Assembly: GCA_018268465.1 (NCBI GenBank) | Contig: JAFDWN010000037.1 | Location: forward strand, 132,600 to 196,599 | Source: Actinomycetota bacterium | GTDB taxonomy: Bacteria; Actinomycetota; Actinomycetes; Mycobacteriales; Mycobacteriaceae | DNA: 64,000 nucleotides | Reading direction: 5' to 3' | Shown here: positions 20,154 through 27,864 of the stretch, piece by piece | How the letters are laid out: each line of letters begins with the position of its first letter | Numbering within the stretch: the first letter of the stretch is position 1 | Notes under the pieces: model-generated | Told to the model about the DNA's origin: nothing | What the model saw: the letters and a program-made list of their open reading frames with translations, nothing else | Database searches by the model: none | Program-made: the position numbers and the translations under genes

Positions 20154-20804
20154 TCAGACCGACAGCAGCCGTTCGAAGAACGCCCGGTAGCGTTTGAGCG
20201 CGATACGAAGATCCTCGGTGGACGCTTCCTCGCCGCGCGCCCACTGCTCCTCCAATCGCGAGCGCGCGTGGGTGAAGTTGTCCGTCAGCTGATCGACCAC
20301 GGCCGAAACGAGCGCATCGGCCTTTTGTACGCATTCCCTGGGGTCGTCGACGAACGCGGCTTGCACGTCGTCCCAGCGGGAGCGCAGCCCGGGTAGGTCG
20401 CGGTCGTCGAAGAGGGCGGTGTCGGTGGATGTTTCGGCGCCGGACGCCGACGGGCGCACGCCCCCGTTCGGAATGTCAGAACGCAGGGAGTGGTCCCCGC
20501 CCCTCCCCTCTGCGGGGTCGGTGTCGTAGGCCCCGGGGTCGCGCTGACCCCCAGACCGGTCGCGAGTTTCGTACACACCGGGCGCCTGCGGATCAGGCTG
20601 CCGGGTCGACGGGTCGTAGGACTGGGCCACTGACGGATCGTCCTGCCCGACGGGGTAGGGCTCCTCGGGTCTGGCCTCACGTGTCGCGGCCGCGCCGCGG
20701 GGGTCGTCCGGATACGGGGCGTCCGGGTAGGCCGCGTCGGACCTGTCGGTTCGGGTGGCGTCGGCGGGACGGTCGGGTTGGATCTGCGGACCGGATGTGG
20801 TCAT
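20154..20804 (-). CDS. Soluble protein with disordered N-half and shared C-terminal helical domain
   Basis: 216 residues. Residues 1-120 are Asp/Pro/Gly/Thr-rich and probably disordered. Residues 130-216 match the second half of the preceding gene's product: DDVQAAFVDDPRECVQKADA against MVQTAFVDSPASAVGDADR, then a closing YRAFFERLL against YRALFEKLL. The start ATG overlaps the stop of that gene (20801-20804), so the two proteins are likely made together and may interact through the common domain. No enzymatic motif seen; function unknown. Confidence 0.75.
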   Translation of the reverse strand: MTTSGPQIQPDRPADATRTDRSDAAYPDAPYPDDPRGAAATREARPEEPYPVGQDDPSVAQSYDPSTRQPDPQAPGVYETRDRSGGQRDPGAYDTDPAEGRGGDHSLRSDIPNGGVRPSASGAETSTDTALFDDRDLPGLRSRWDDVQAAFVDDPRECVQKADALVSAVVDQLTDNFTHARSRLEEQWARGEEASTEDLRIALKRYRAFFERLLSV

Positions 20805-21370
20805 GCTCGTGCCTCCTTGTGGGTGTCGTTGTCGGTTTCGAGCAACTTCTCGAACAGCGCGCGGTAGTGCACGAGGGCTTCGCGCTGGACCTCCGTGCCC
20901 ACATCCCCGCTCTGCTGCGACAAGTAGATGGCGTGCGCGGCCCGGTAGTCCTGGACCACCGACGGATGGTCGACCGAGATATCGGCGGCGCGTTGCTCGA
21001 AATCGTCGATGGGATAACCGCGTTCGCGCATCACCTGGGTGACGAGGCGGTCTGCGTCACCCACTGCGCTGGCCGGACTGTCGACGAACGCGGTCTGCAC
21101 CATGCGCCAGTGCTGGGCATAGTTGGCGTGCGCCGCGGCCGACAGGGGCACGATATCGAGCTTCTTTCTGTTGCGTTCGCGGGCGGCGAGTTCGCTTTCG
21201 GCCGCCTGCTGGTCACCCATCACGCCGACCGTGCGGTCGTACTCGGGCCCGAAATGTTCTTTCAGCCGTTCACTTCTCTTGCGTGTGCCCGCCGCACGTG
21301 CCGCGAGGGCGATCGCCACCACGGCGACCACGGCCAGCGCTGCGATCAGAATCCAACCCCAGTCAGGCAT
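20801..21370 (-). CDS. Single-TM protein with the same C-terminal domain as its downstream neighbour
   Basis: 189 residues from the ATG at 21370, selected for its strong AAGGAGGT ribosome-binding site. Residues 4-26 are a transmembrane helix (WGWILIAALAVVAVVAIALA), then a basic linker (GTRKRSERLK) and a charged helical region (QQAAESELAARERNRKK). The C-terminal domain (from about 90) is HWRMVQTAFVDSPASAVGDA ... LVHYRALFEKLLE, the domain shared with the next gene. It looks like a membrane anchor for a two-component assembly. Function unknown; the two genes probably arose by duplication. Confidence 0.8.
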   Translation of the reverse strand: MPDWGWILIAALAVVAVVAIALAARAAGTRKRSERLKEHFGPEYDRTVGVMGDQQAAESELAARERNRKKLDIVPLSAAAHANYAQHWRMVQTAFVDSPASAVGDADRLVTQVMRERGYPIDDFEQRAADISVDHPSVVQDYRAAHAIYLSQQSGDVGTEVQREALVHYRALFEKLLETDNDTHKEARA

Positions 21371-21632
21371 TGTGAGGACCTCCTTGTCCGCCCTCTGGAG
21401 TACCCACGCCCGCACGCGGGAAACTCATCCCCCGATCGCGGTGGCGGAGGGGACCGGGCCGCGCTTTCCCGGCGGGCCACCGGCCATCCCGCGTGGTGCG
21501 GTCGCGCCGTTCGATGGTCAGCAAAGAGTCACCGCGCACCCGTGTGTCGGTGTCACGCGAACACGTTTGCTGCGGATATGTTCGTTGCTCACAGGGTTCT
21601 GTCAGGTTCGGGCCGCGGCGAAAAGAGCACGC

Positions 21633-23894
21633 ATGGGAATGTCATTGCACGTGGGGCGGATCGGTGCGCTGGCGGTCGCACTGGGGATCGGCGCGGCGGT
21701 GGCGACCGGCGGACACGGCGTCGCCTGGGCCGACACCTCGTCGTCGGACACCGCGGCATCCGGAGAGACGCCCGCAAAGGACTCCCCCGCCACCTCGTCG
21801 GGCCCGTCGGGTCAGGCGCCGACATCCACCGTGGGCGGCACGGGCGCCGGGCAGGTGAGCGCCGGCGGCGCGACGAGGTCCGCGGGCAGCCCCGCCGCGC
21901 CGGGTGTGAAGAAACCGAAGCGCTGGCCCGGGCCGGGCGTGGCCATCAGCTCCGGTGGCGCCCTGACCAGTTCGAGGGTCACCGGCGCGGGTCCCGACCG
22001 CAAACCCCGCATCGGCGTGCGCAAACCGGCCGGCACCGGCTCGGCACCCACGCCCGACACCGATCCGAAACCCCAGCCGGAACCCGACACCACGACCCGC
22101 GACGAGACCGCACCGACACCCGAACCGGACACCACGCGGGCCGCCCCCGTTGCGGTGGCTCCGAAACCGGCGCGTACGGGCACCCGTGCGCCCGCCCCCG
22201 AGTGGCGGCCGAAGGTGACGGCGGCCGAACCGGCCCCGGTGCGCGCGACCACGGTCGTCGGGGCGATAAAGGACGCGGTCGACCGCGCCGGAGACGTCGC
22301 GCGCCGAGTCGTCGACGCTCCGGCATCCGCGCCCGCCACGTTCACCCCGCCGCCGGCGACGGACATCGCGCCGATCTCGAAGACCCCGTCGGCCACCACC
22401 CCGCTCGTCGCGCAGACCATTCCCGATCCGCCCGCCGCCCAGCCGACCACCAGGACGGTCGTCACGGGTCTACTCGCCGCGGTCGGCATCGCGCCCCTGG
22501 CCACCGGCACGCCGCTGACGCCGGCTCAACCCCCCGCCGCGTGGGCTCTGCTGGCCTGGGCACGGCGGGAGTTCGAACGCGGGTTCGGCCGCTCCGGCAC
22601 ACCGGTGACATCGGTGGCGACCACTGTCCCCGTTGCCACCGCCATGGCCACCGAAGCCGTGCCCACCGCGGCGGTCGCCGCCGCGCCAGCCGTCGGCACC
22701 ACCCGCTCTCTCGGCTGGATCACCGGACCGGGCATCACCGGCGGGTTCAACATCGGGGGCACCGACCTCGGCATCATGTGGGACGACGGCAACGGCAACA
22801 TCCTCACCATCTTCGGCGACACCTTCCGCGAACCCGCCATGGTCAACGACTGGCGGTCCAATGTGCTGCTGCGCAGCAGCACCCGGGATCTGTCCAACGG
22901 CATGACCTTCGACGCCGCGGTGGTCGGATCGGGCGTCTGGTCGGCGCAGGGCCCGGCCGTCCAGGTCATCAAGGATCCCGGGTTCCTGGGCTTGTTCGGG
23001 TCGACCACGACCATCATCCCGACGGCCGGCATTTCGGTCACCGACGCCCAGGGCAACACCACCCAGTACGTGAACTTCATGTCGGTGCGGACCTGGGACA
23101 GCCCGGGGCGCTGGACCACCAACTACTCGGCCATCGCCTACTCCACCGACGGTGGGCAGACCTGGCAGGTCGACCCCGGTACGGTGCGTTCCTCGGGATG
23201 GCTGCGGGCCAGTTCGTCCTACCAGCCCGGTAACCAGAACTTCCAGCAGGGCGCCTACACCTACGGCGATCCCGACGACGCGAATTCCTATAACGCGCAG
23301 GGTGTTCCGTATATCTACTCCTACGGCACACCCTCCGGGCGCGGCGGCTCGGCGTACCTGTCGCGGGTGCCCGAGGACCGGATCCTGCAGCAGGGTGAGT
23401 ACGAATACTGGAACGGTTCGACGTGGGTGAAGGGCGACCCGTCGGCGGCCGTGCCGGTGATCGGCGCGACCGACCAGTCCGCGCCGCTGCCCGGCGTCTT
23501 CGGCTGGATCCAGAAGATCGTCACCGACTTCCTCGGCGGGATCGTGGTCGGCGGGCTGACCGGCGGCAACGTCAGCGAGATGTCCGTTCAGTACAACCAG
23601 TACCTGGACCAGTACGTGGTGCTCTACACCGACGGCAGCAACAACGTCGTGATGCGCACCGCGGACTCTCCGCAGGGCGAGTGGTCCGAGCCGACCACCC
23701 TGGCCACCTCGGCGCAGTACCCGGGGCTGTACGCCCCGATGATCCATCCGTGGTCGGGGACGGCCAACGCCGGCGAGGGCAACGAGCAGTACCTGTACTG
23801 GAATCTGTCGCAGTGGACGCCGTACTACAACGTGAGGTTCATGGAGACCGACCTGGAACCCACCCGCCAGCAGCAGAACGTCGTCCTGGTGTAG
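21633..23894 (+). CDS. Large exported surface protein with C-terminal DUF4185 domain
   Basis: 753 residues from ATG 21633 (an ATG 6 nt later is equally possible). Signal peptide about 1-33 (GRIGALAVALGIGAAVATGG, VAWADT). Residues 35-270 are a Pro/Thr/Ala/Gly-rich linker. A short mycobacterial motif follows (TPLTPAQPPAAWALLAWARR), the kind found in large mycobacterial surface proteins. The DUF4185 domain fills the last 390 residues (RSLGWITGPGITGGFNIGGT, DLGIMWDDGNGNILTIFGDT, QYVNFMSVRTWDSPGRWTTN, YLYWNLSQWTPYYNVRFM). Third DUF4185 gene within 15 kb; its domain order matches the 10788-12122 protein. Likely cell-surface; ligand or activity unknown. Confidence 0.87.
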   Translation: MGMSLHVGRIGALAVALGIGAAVATGGHGVAWADTSSSDTAASGETPAKDSPATSSGPSGQAPTSTVGGTGAGQVSAGGATRSAGSPAAPGVKKPKRWPGPGVAISSGGALTSSRVTGAGPDRKPRIGVRKPAGTGSAPTPDTDPKPQPEPDTTTRDETAPTPEPDTTRAAPVAVAPKPARTGTRAPAPEWRPKVTAAEPAPVRATTVVGAIKDAVDRAGDVARRVVDAPASAPATFTPPPATDIAPISKTPSATTPLVAQTIPDPPAAQPTTRTVVTGLLAAVGIAPLATGTPLTPAQPPAAWALLAWARREFERGFGRSGTPVTSVATTVPVATAMATEAVPTAAVAAAPAVGTTRSLGWITGPGITGGFNIGGTDLGIMWDDGNGNILTIFGDTFREPAMVNDWRSNVLLRSSTRDLSNGMTFDAAVVGSGVWSAQGPAVQVIKDPGFLGLFGSTTTIIPTAGISVTDAQGNTTQYVNFMSVRTWDSPGRWTTNYSAIAYSTDGGQTWQVDPGTVRSSGWLRASSSYQPGNQNFQQGAYTYGDPDDANSYNAQGVPYIYSYGTPSGRGGSAYLSRVPEDRILQQGEYEYWNGSTWVKGDPSAAVPVIGATDQSAPLPGVFGWIQKIVTDFLGGIVVGGLTGGNVSEMSVQYNQYLDQYVVLYTDGSNNVVMRTADSPQGEWSEPTTLATSAQYPGLYAPMIHPWSGTANAGEGNEQYLYWNLSQWTPYYNVRFMETDLEPTRQQQNVVLV

Positions 23895-23987
23895 CGCACC
23901 CGGCGTATCCGCGCCCCCGATCGGTGTAACCCCGGTGCCTATCTCTGGATGAGGCGCCGAACCGGTCGACGCCGGAAAGGCGCTCCG

Positions 23988-24485
23988 ATGCTCCAGCGTG
24001 AATTGTCACTGACCCAACTGACCGCCACCCGCGCGTCCGGCGCGGTCGTGCTCATCCGCCTCTACGTGGGGCTCATCTTCGCCGGCGAAGGCGTGCTCAA
24101 ATTCCTGCGGCCCGATTCCCTGGGCACGGGCCGGTTCGAGAAAGCCGGCATCCCCGCCGGCGCGTTCTTCGCCAACCTCGACGCCGTCTTCGAAATCGGT
24201 TGCGGCGTACTCATTCTGGTGGGTCTGATCACCAGGCTCGCGGCCGTGCCGATGATCGTCGACATGCTGGGCGCCCTGTTCATCACCAAGGTGCCGATCC
24301 TTTGGGGTGCCGCCCCGCTCTACCCCAAGGAGCAGGGCTTCTGGGACTTCTTCCACGAGGGGCGCCTGGAGGTGGCGATGCTCTGCGGCTCGGTGTTCCT
24401 GCTCATCGTCGGCGCGGGCACGCTGTCCCTCGACGCGCGGCGGGGTACCGACGAACGGGCGGCCGCGAGAGCGGGCGTCCGCTGA
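23988..24485 (+). CDS. DoxX-family integral membrane protein
   Basis: 165 residues from the ATG at 23988 with GAAAGG upstream. Four hydrophobic helices, with family marks LIRLYVGLIFAGEGVLKF at the first helix and AVFEIGCGVLILVGLITRLA at the second. DoxX proteins in mycobacteria have been linked to thiol-redox balance at the membrane with superoxide dismutase and a thiosulfate sulfurtransferase; neither partner is here. It lies 150 bp upstream of the sigma factor gene on the same strand. Confidence 0.9.
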   Translation: MLQRELSLTQLTATRASGAVVLIRLYVGLIFAGEGVLKFLRPDSLGTGRFEKAGIPAGAFFANLDAVFEIGCGVLILVGLITRLAAVPMIVDMLGALFITKVPILWGAAPLYPKEQGFWDFFHEGRLEVAMLCGSVFLLIVGAGTLSLDARRGTDERAAARAGVR

Positions 24486-24635
24486 CCATCCGGTCACAGC
24501 ATCCAGACGCCGGATACACAGCGATCTCCAAGGCCGAAAGAGTGACGGTGGCGGGTGATTCCGAGCAACAATGAGGCGCGCCGTGCCCGATCCGGGCGGG
24601 CGGACGTGCTGCGGTCTGGGAGAGGGCTGCAATCG

Positions 24636-25130
24636 GTGACGGATGCGGCGTATCCGGATTGGGATGCGGTGTACCGCGACAACGTCACCTGGGTATACCG
24701 GCTGATGTACGGCAAGGTCGGAAACCAGCCCGACGCCGAGGATCTGACCGCCGAGGTGTTCATGACGGCGTTACGTCCGCTGCGGGTGTCGGCCACCGTC
24801 CCCGAGGTACGCCGCTACCTGCGGATGACGGCGCGTACAGTGCTGGCGGCCTACTGGGCGGACCGGATGGGCCGTGAGGTGACCACGATCGAGGACGACG
24901 TTCCCGAGCCGGATCGGCCGGGGACTCCCGCCGATCCCCCGGACATGGTGGGACCGTTGTTGGCGAGTCTGCCGGACAACTACCGGCGGATCCTGGAACT
25001 GCGCTTCCTGCAGGCGTTCTCGATCCGGGAGGCGGCCAGCCAGATGGGCGTGAGTGTCGCCAATGCGAAGGTGTTGCAGTACCGTGCGCTGCGGATGGCG
25101 GCACGGACGGGTGAGGAGTGGTCACGGTGA
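24636..25130 (+). CDS. ECF-type sigma-70 family factor
   Basis: 164 residues from the GTG at 24636 (AGAGGG 9 nt upstream); other in-frame starts lie upstream. Region 2 is VYRLMYGKVGNQPDAEDLTA followed by EVFMTAL, and region 4 is LPDNYRRILELRFLQAFSIR with the helix-turn-helix EAASQMGVSVANAKVLQYRA. No extra C-terminal domain. The stop overlaps the start of a membrane Rieske protein, the position where a cognate anti-sigma factor is normally encoded. The promoter it recognises was not identified. Confidence 0.9.
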   Translation: MTDAAYPDWDAVYRDNVTWVYRLMYGKVGNQPDAEDLTAEVFMTALRPLRVSATVPEVRRYLRMTARTVLAAYWADRMGREVTTIEDDVPEPDRPGTPADPPDMVGPLLASLPDNYRRILELRFLQAFSIREAASQMGVSVANAKVLQYRALRMAARTGEEWSR

Positions 25131-25831
25131 ACAAGCCGATCGTGCCCCGCTTCGTCGAAGGTCTGCTCAAGGGCCGCCCGACCGAACGTGCGCGGCCGGA
25201 CGACGCCGACGCCCGGGACATGAAGACCGCCATCGAACTGCGCGCCGCCCGGTTGGGCAGCGACGCGCCGCGTGAAGAGTTCGTCACCGGCCTGCATCGG
25301 CGGCTGGCGAATGCGATGGCCGACGCACCGGCGCCGACCTCCGGACGCGGCCCGATGGGCACCCGCCGGCAGGTGGTGATCGGGACGGGCCTGGCCGCGG
25401 CGTCGGCTGCCGCCGGACTCGTCGTCGGCCGTGCCCTGCCGGGCGATACCCCGAAGGAGACCACCCCTGCCGCGCCGCCGGCACAGGGCGAGCTCCAGCC
25501 CAACGACGGTGTGTGGCAGGCCGTCGGCGCCGGCGCCGACCTGACCGACGGGCAGGCCATGGCGTTCGATCTCGGTTCGGTGCGGGGGTTCGTGCACCGC
25601 AACGGCCCGCAGCTGCGGGCGGTGTCGGGCAGCTGCACCCACCAGGGGTGCGCACTGTGGCTGGATGCCGCCGCGGCGCGGTTGCGGTGCCCGTGTCATA
25701 CGACGTCGTTCTCGCTGGACGGTGTGACACTGACCCACCAACTGCCGATCGCCCCGGCCCCGCTACCGACGCTGCAGGTCCGCGAGACCGACGGACGGAT
25801 CGAGGTCTTCGCGCCGACCGAGCCCGCGTGA
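25127..25831 (+). CDS. Membrane-anchored Rieske [2Fe-2S] protein, candidate anti-sigma factor
   Basis: 234 residues; the GTG overlaps the sigma factor stop by 4 nt. Residues 1-75 are a charged soluble segment. Residues 80-103 are a twin-arginine signal/anchor (TRRQVVIGTGLAAASAAAGL). Residues 125-230 are a Rieske domain with both cluster boxes, C170-T-H172-QGC175 and C188-P-C190-H191, including the two extra cysteines of the stabilising disulfide. The layout is cytosolic N-domain, anchor, outside redox domain. The overlap and topology resemble sigma/anti-sigma pairs, so redox control of the sigma factor is a reasonable inference; simple electron transfer is the alternative. Confidence 0.87.
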   Translation: MNKPIVPRFVEGLLKGRPTERARPDDADARDMKTAIELRAARLGSDAPREEFVTGLHRRLANAMADAPAPTSGRGPMGTRRQVVIGTGLAAASAAAGLVVGRALPGDTPKETTPAAPPAQGELQPNDGVWQAVGAGADLTDGQAMAFDLGSVRGFVHRNGPQLRAVSGSCTHQGCALWLDAAAARLRCPCHTTSFSLDGVTLTHQLPIAPAPLPTLQVRETDGRIEVFAPTEPA

Positions 25832-25853
25832 CACGGCGTCCCTCGGATTCCGG

Positions 25854-27470
25854 TCAGCCGGATGCGTACTCCAGCACCCGTTCGGAGGAATCGACACGGC
25901 CGTTGCTGATGATCGTGAGCCGGTCGGGCCGCACCTCGTAGCGGGTGCCGTCGGCGGTGTTGACCACGTCGAAGCCGCCCCCGGAGCGCACCGCGTCGGC
26001 CAGTTCGATGCTGGCGCCGTCGCGGAGCCGTTCACCCCGGTAGTAGTAGCTTCCGGGCGACGTCTCGCAGACCACGGCCAGTGACTGTGCCGTGCGCACC
26101 ATCGCCGCGGGCGTGGTGCCCGCGTCGCAGCGGGCGGAATGACCGACGAATCCTTGTGCGTCGGCTCCCGCCATGTCGGGCCGGGCGGTCGCCGACGTGG
26201 AGGTGGTGGTCGAGGGCGTGGTGGTCGTGGTGGACGGAGTCGTCGTCGCGGTCGTGGTCTGGGTGGTGGTGGTGGTGGTCGTCGTCGGGGCGGTGGTCGT
26301 GGTGTCGAACTCCGGCTCGGTGACCGAGGTGGTGACCGGCGCCGCACGCGGTGCCTGCTGCGATCCGCCGGTATCCCCGCTGATGAGGATCGCGCCCAGC
26401 AGCGCGGCGATACCGAACAGCACCACCGTGACGGCACCGAGCACCACCTGGGTACGGCCGAAGCGCGCACGCCTGACCGGTACCTGCGGCGGGGGCGGCG
26501 GTGGCGCCGGCAGCGCCTGCGGATAGGGCGTGAATCCGGTCGCGGCCGGATTCGGGTACAGCGCCGAGAATTGCCGGGTGGCCGGCGGCGCGGCGGCCGC
26601 AGGCGGCGGGGAGCTCGCCGCGGGCACCTCCGGTGCCGAGGCGGCCGCGGTAGCTGCCCGGGCCAGCTCACCGGCAGTGGCGTAGCGCACCGACGGGTTC
26701 TTGGCCATCCCCCTGGCGACGACGTCGTCGAAGGCACGACCGACACCGTGGCGCGCCGCGGAGGGCCGCGGAGGCGGCGCGAACATATGCGCGCTCATCA
26801 TCTGGCGCACGTCACCGTTGTCGAACGGCGGCCGGCCGGTCAGGGACTCATAGAGCAGGCAGGCCAGTGAGTACACGTCGGCCTGCGGGCCCACCGGTTC
26901 GCCGCCGAATCGTTCCGGCGCCATGTAGGCACAGGAACCGATGACCAGCCCGGTCATCGTGACACTCGCGTCACCGCCGGCATGGGCGATGCCGAAATCG
27001 ACGAGATAGGCGAAGTCGTCGGGGGTGAGCAGCACGTTCTCCGGTTTGATGTCGCGGTGGACCAGCCCGTCGGCGTGGGCGGCGTCCAGCGCGGACGCGA
27101 CCTGCGCGATGATCGACACCGCGCGCCGGGGTTGGAGTCCGCCCTGTGCGCGCAGCACGTCGTGCAGACTGGCCCCCTCGACCAGACGCATGTCGATGTA
27201 GAGCACGCCGTCGATGTCACCGAAGTCGTGGACGGGGATGACGTGCGGCTCCTGCAGACGTGCGGCCACCCGGGATTCGCGCCGGAACCGTTCCTGGAAA
27301 TTGGGGTCCGCCGCCAGTTCTGCCCGCAGCAGTTTCACCGCGACCATGCGGTCCCTGACCGTGTCGTAGGCGCGGTACACCTCACCCATCCCGCCCATGC
27401 CGATCAGCGACCGCAGCTCGTACGGCCCGAAGCGGGTACCGAGACGTGAGCCACGGTACGGGGAGGACAT
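25854..27470 (-). CDS. PknE-like receptor Ser/Thr protein kinase
   Basis: 538 residues from the ATG at 27470. Kinase domain about 15-275: glycine loop GMGGMGEVYRAYD, Lys46 in VAVKLL, catalytic HRDIKPEN at 138-145, DFG at 158-160, activation-loop Thr171/Thr173, APE at 184-186. The sequence around LQEPHVIPVHDFGDIDG and DMRLVEG follows PknE of M. tuberculosis. A Pro-rich juxtamembrane segment, one helix (341-363) and a Thr-rich outside linker precede a small extracytoplasmic domain with two cysteines (HSARCDAGTT, AVVCETSPG). PknE's own outside domain is thioredoxin-like; this one looks different. Divergent from the phosphofructokinase gene. Confidence 0.9.
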   Translation of the reverse strand: MSSPYRGSRLGTRFGPYELRSLIGMGGMGEVYRAYDTVRDRMVAVKLLRAELAADPNFQERFRRESRVAARLQEPHVIPVHDFGDIDGVLYIDMRLVEGASLHDVLRAQGGLQPRRAVSIIAQVASALDAAHADGLVHRDIKPENVLLTPDDFAYLVDFGIAHAGGDASVTMTGLVIGSCAYMAPERFGGEPVGPQADVYSLACLLYESLTGRPPFDNGDVRQMMSAHMFAPPPRPSAARHGVGRAFDDVVARGMAKNPSVRYATAGELARAATAAASAPEVPAASSPPPAAAAPPATRQFSALYPNPAATGFTPYPQALPAPPPPPPQVPVRRARFGRTQVVLGAVTVVLFGIAALLGAILISGDTGGSQQAPRAAPVTTSVTEPEFDTTTTAPTTTTTTTTQTTTATTTPSTTTTTPSTTTSTSATARPDMAGADAQGFVGHSARCDAGTTPAAMVRTAQSLAVVCETSPGSYYYRGERLRDGASIELADAVRSGGGFDVVNTADGTRYEVRPDRLTIISNGRVDSSERVLEYASG

Positions 27471-27864
27471 CGTGGTGATCCCTTCGATCCGGCTGTGTGA
27501 TTCGTGTCGTTCGCCGGCCCCGGCGCATCGGCGGACACCGGTCTGCCCGGTCCGGACCCCCACTGACCGCGTCGGCGAGGCAGCGGAACCTCGTGCGTTC
27601 GGTGCTCCACCCTAGCGACTCCGGGGCGCCGTTTCCGACCATGCGCCGCCCGATCCGGGCCCGCGACATTGCTGCGTGCGGACCGGCGTGGGCGCCTCGA
27701 TACCGAACAGGTCGGCACGGTGTTTGCCGTACGCTCACCGCGGTGTGATACACCCGCTGGTGGCGACCCGGAATGACGCCGGGCGGTCGCGGGCAGCCAG
27801 TAACCTACCGGTACACCACGATGAGGACTCTCGATGCGCCTGAGATCTCGGACACCATTGACGC
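27471..27864. other. 394-bp divergent intergenic region, no gene found
   Basis: Lies between the oppositely oriented kinase and phosphofructokinase genes and must hold both promoters. Short open frames exist but none shows a ribosome-binding site with sensible composition. A small interrupted palindrome GGTGT-GAT-ACACC (27742-27754) is the only symmetric site noticed. No -10/-35 assigned. Confidence 0.5.

Noticed and set aside
21123-21632. N-terminal extension of the large DUF4185 protein
   Set aside because: It would overlap the divergent membrane protein gene; the signal peptide begins at 21633.
20429-23233. 934-codon open frame overlapping the DUF pair and the DUF4185 surface protein
   Set aside because: Arg/His-rich low-complexity translation in the wrong frame of two well-supported genes; no family motif.
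26173-26526. Valine-rich frame opposite the kinase stalk
   Set aside because: It is the complement of the threonine-rich ACC/ACG repeats in the kinase linker, not a gene.
27742-27754. GGTGTGATACACC palindrome in the kinase/PFK gap as an operator
   Set aside because: Only 5-bp arms; too short to claim without conservation data.
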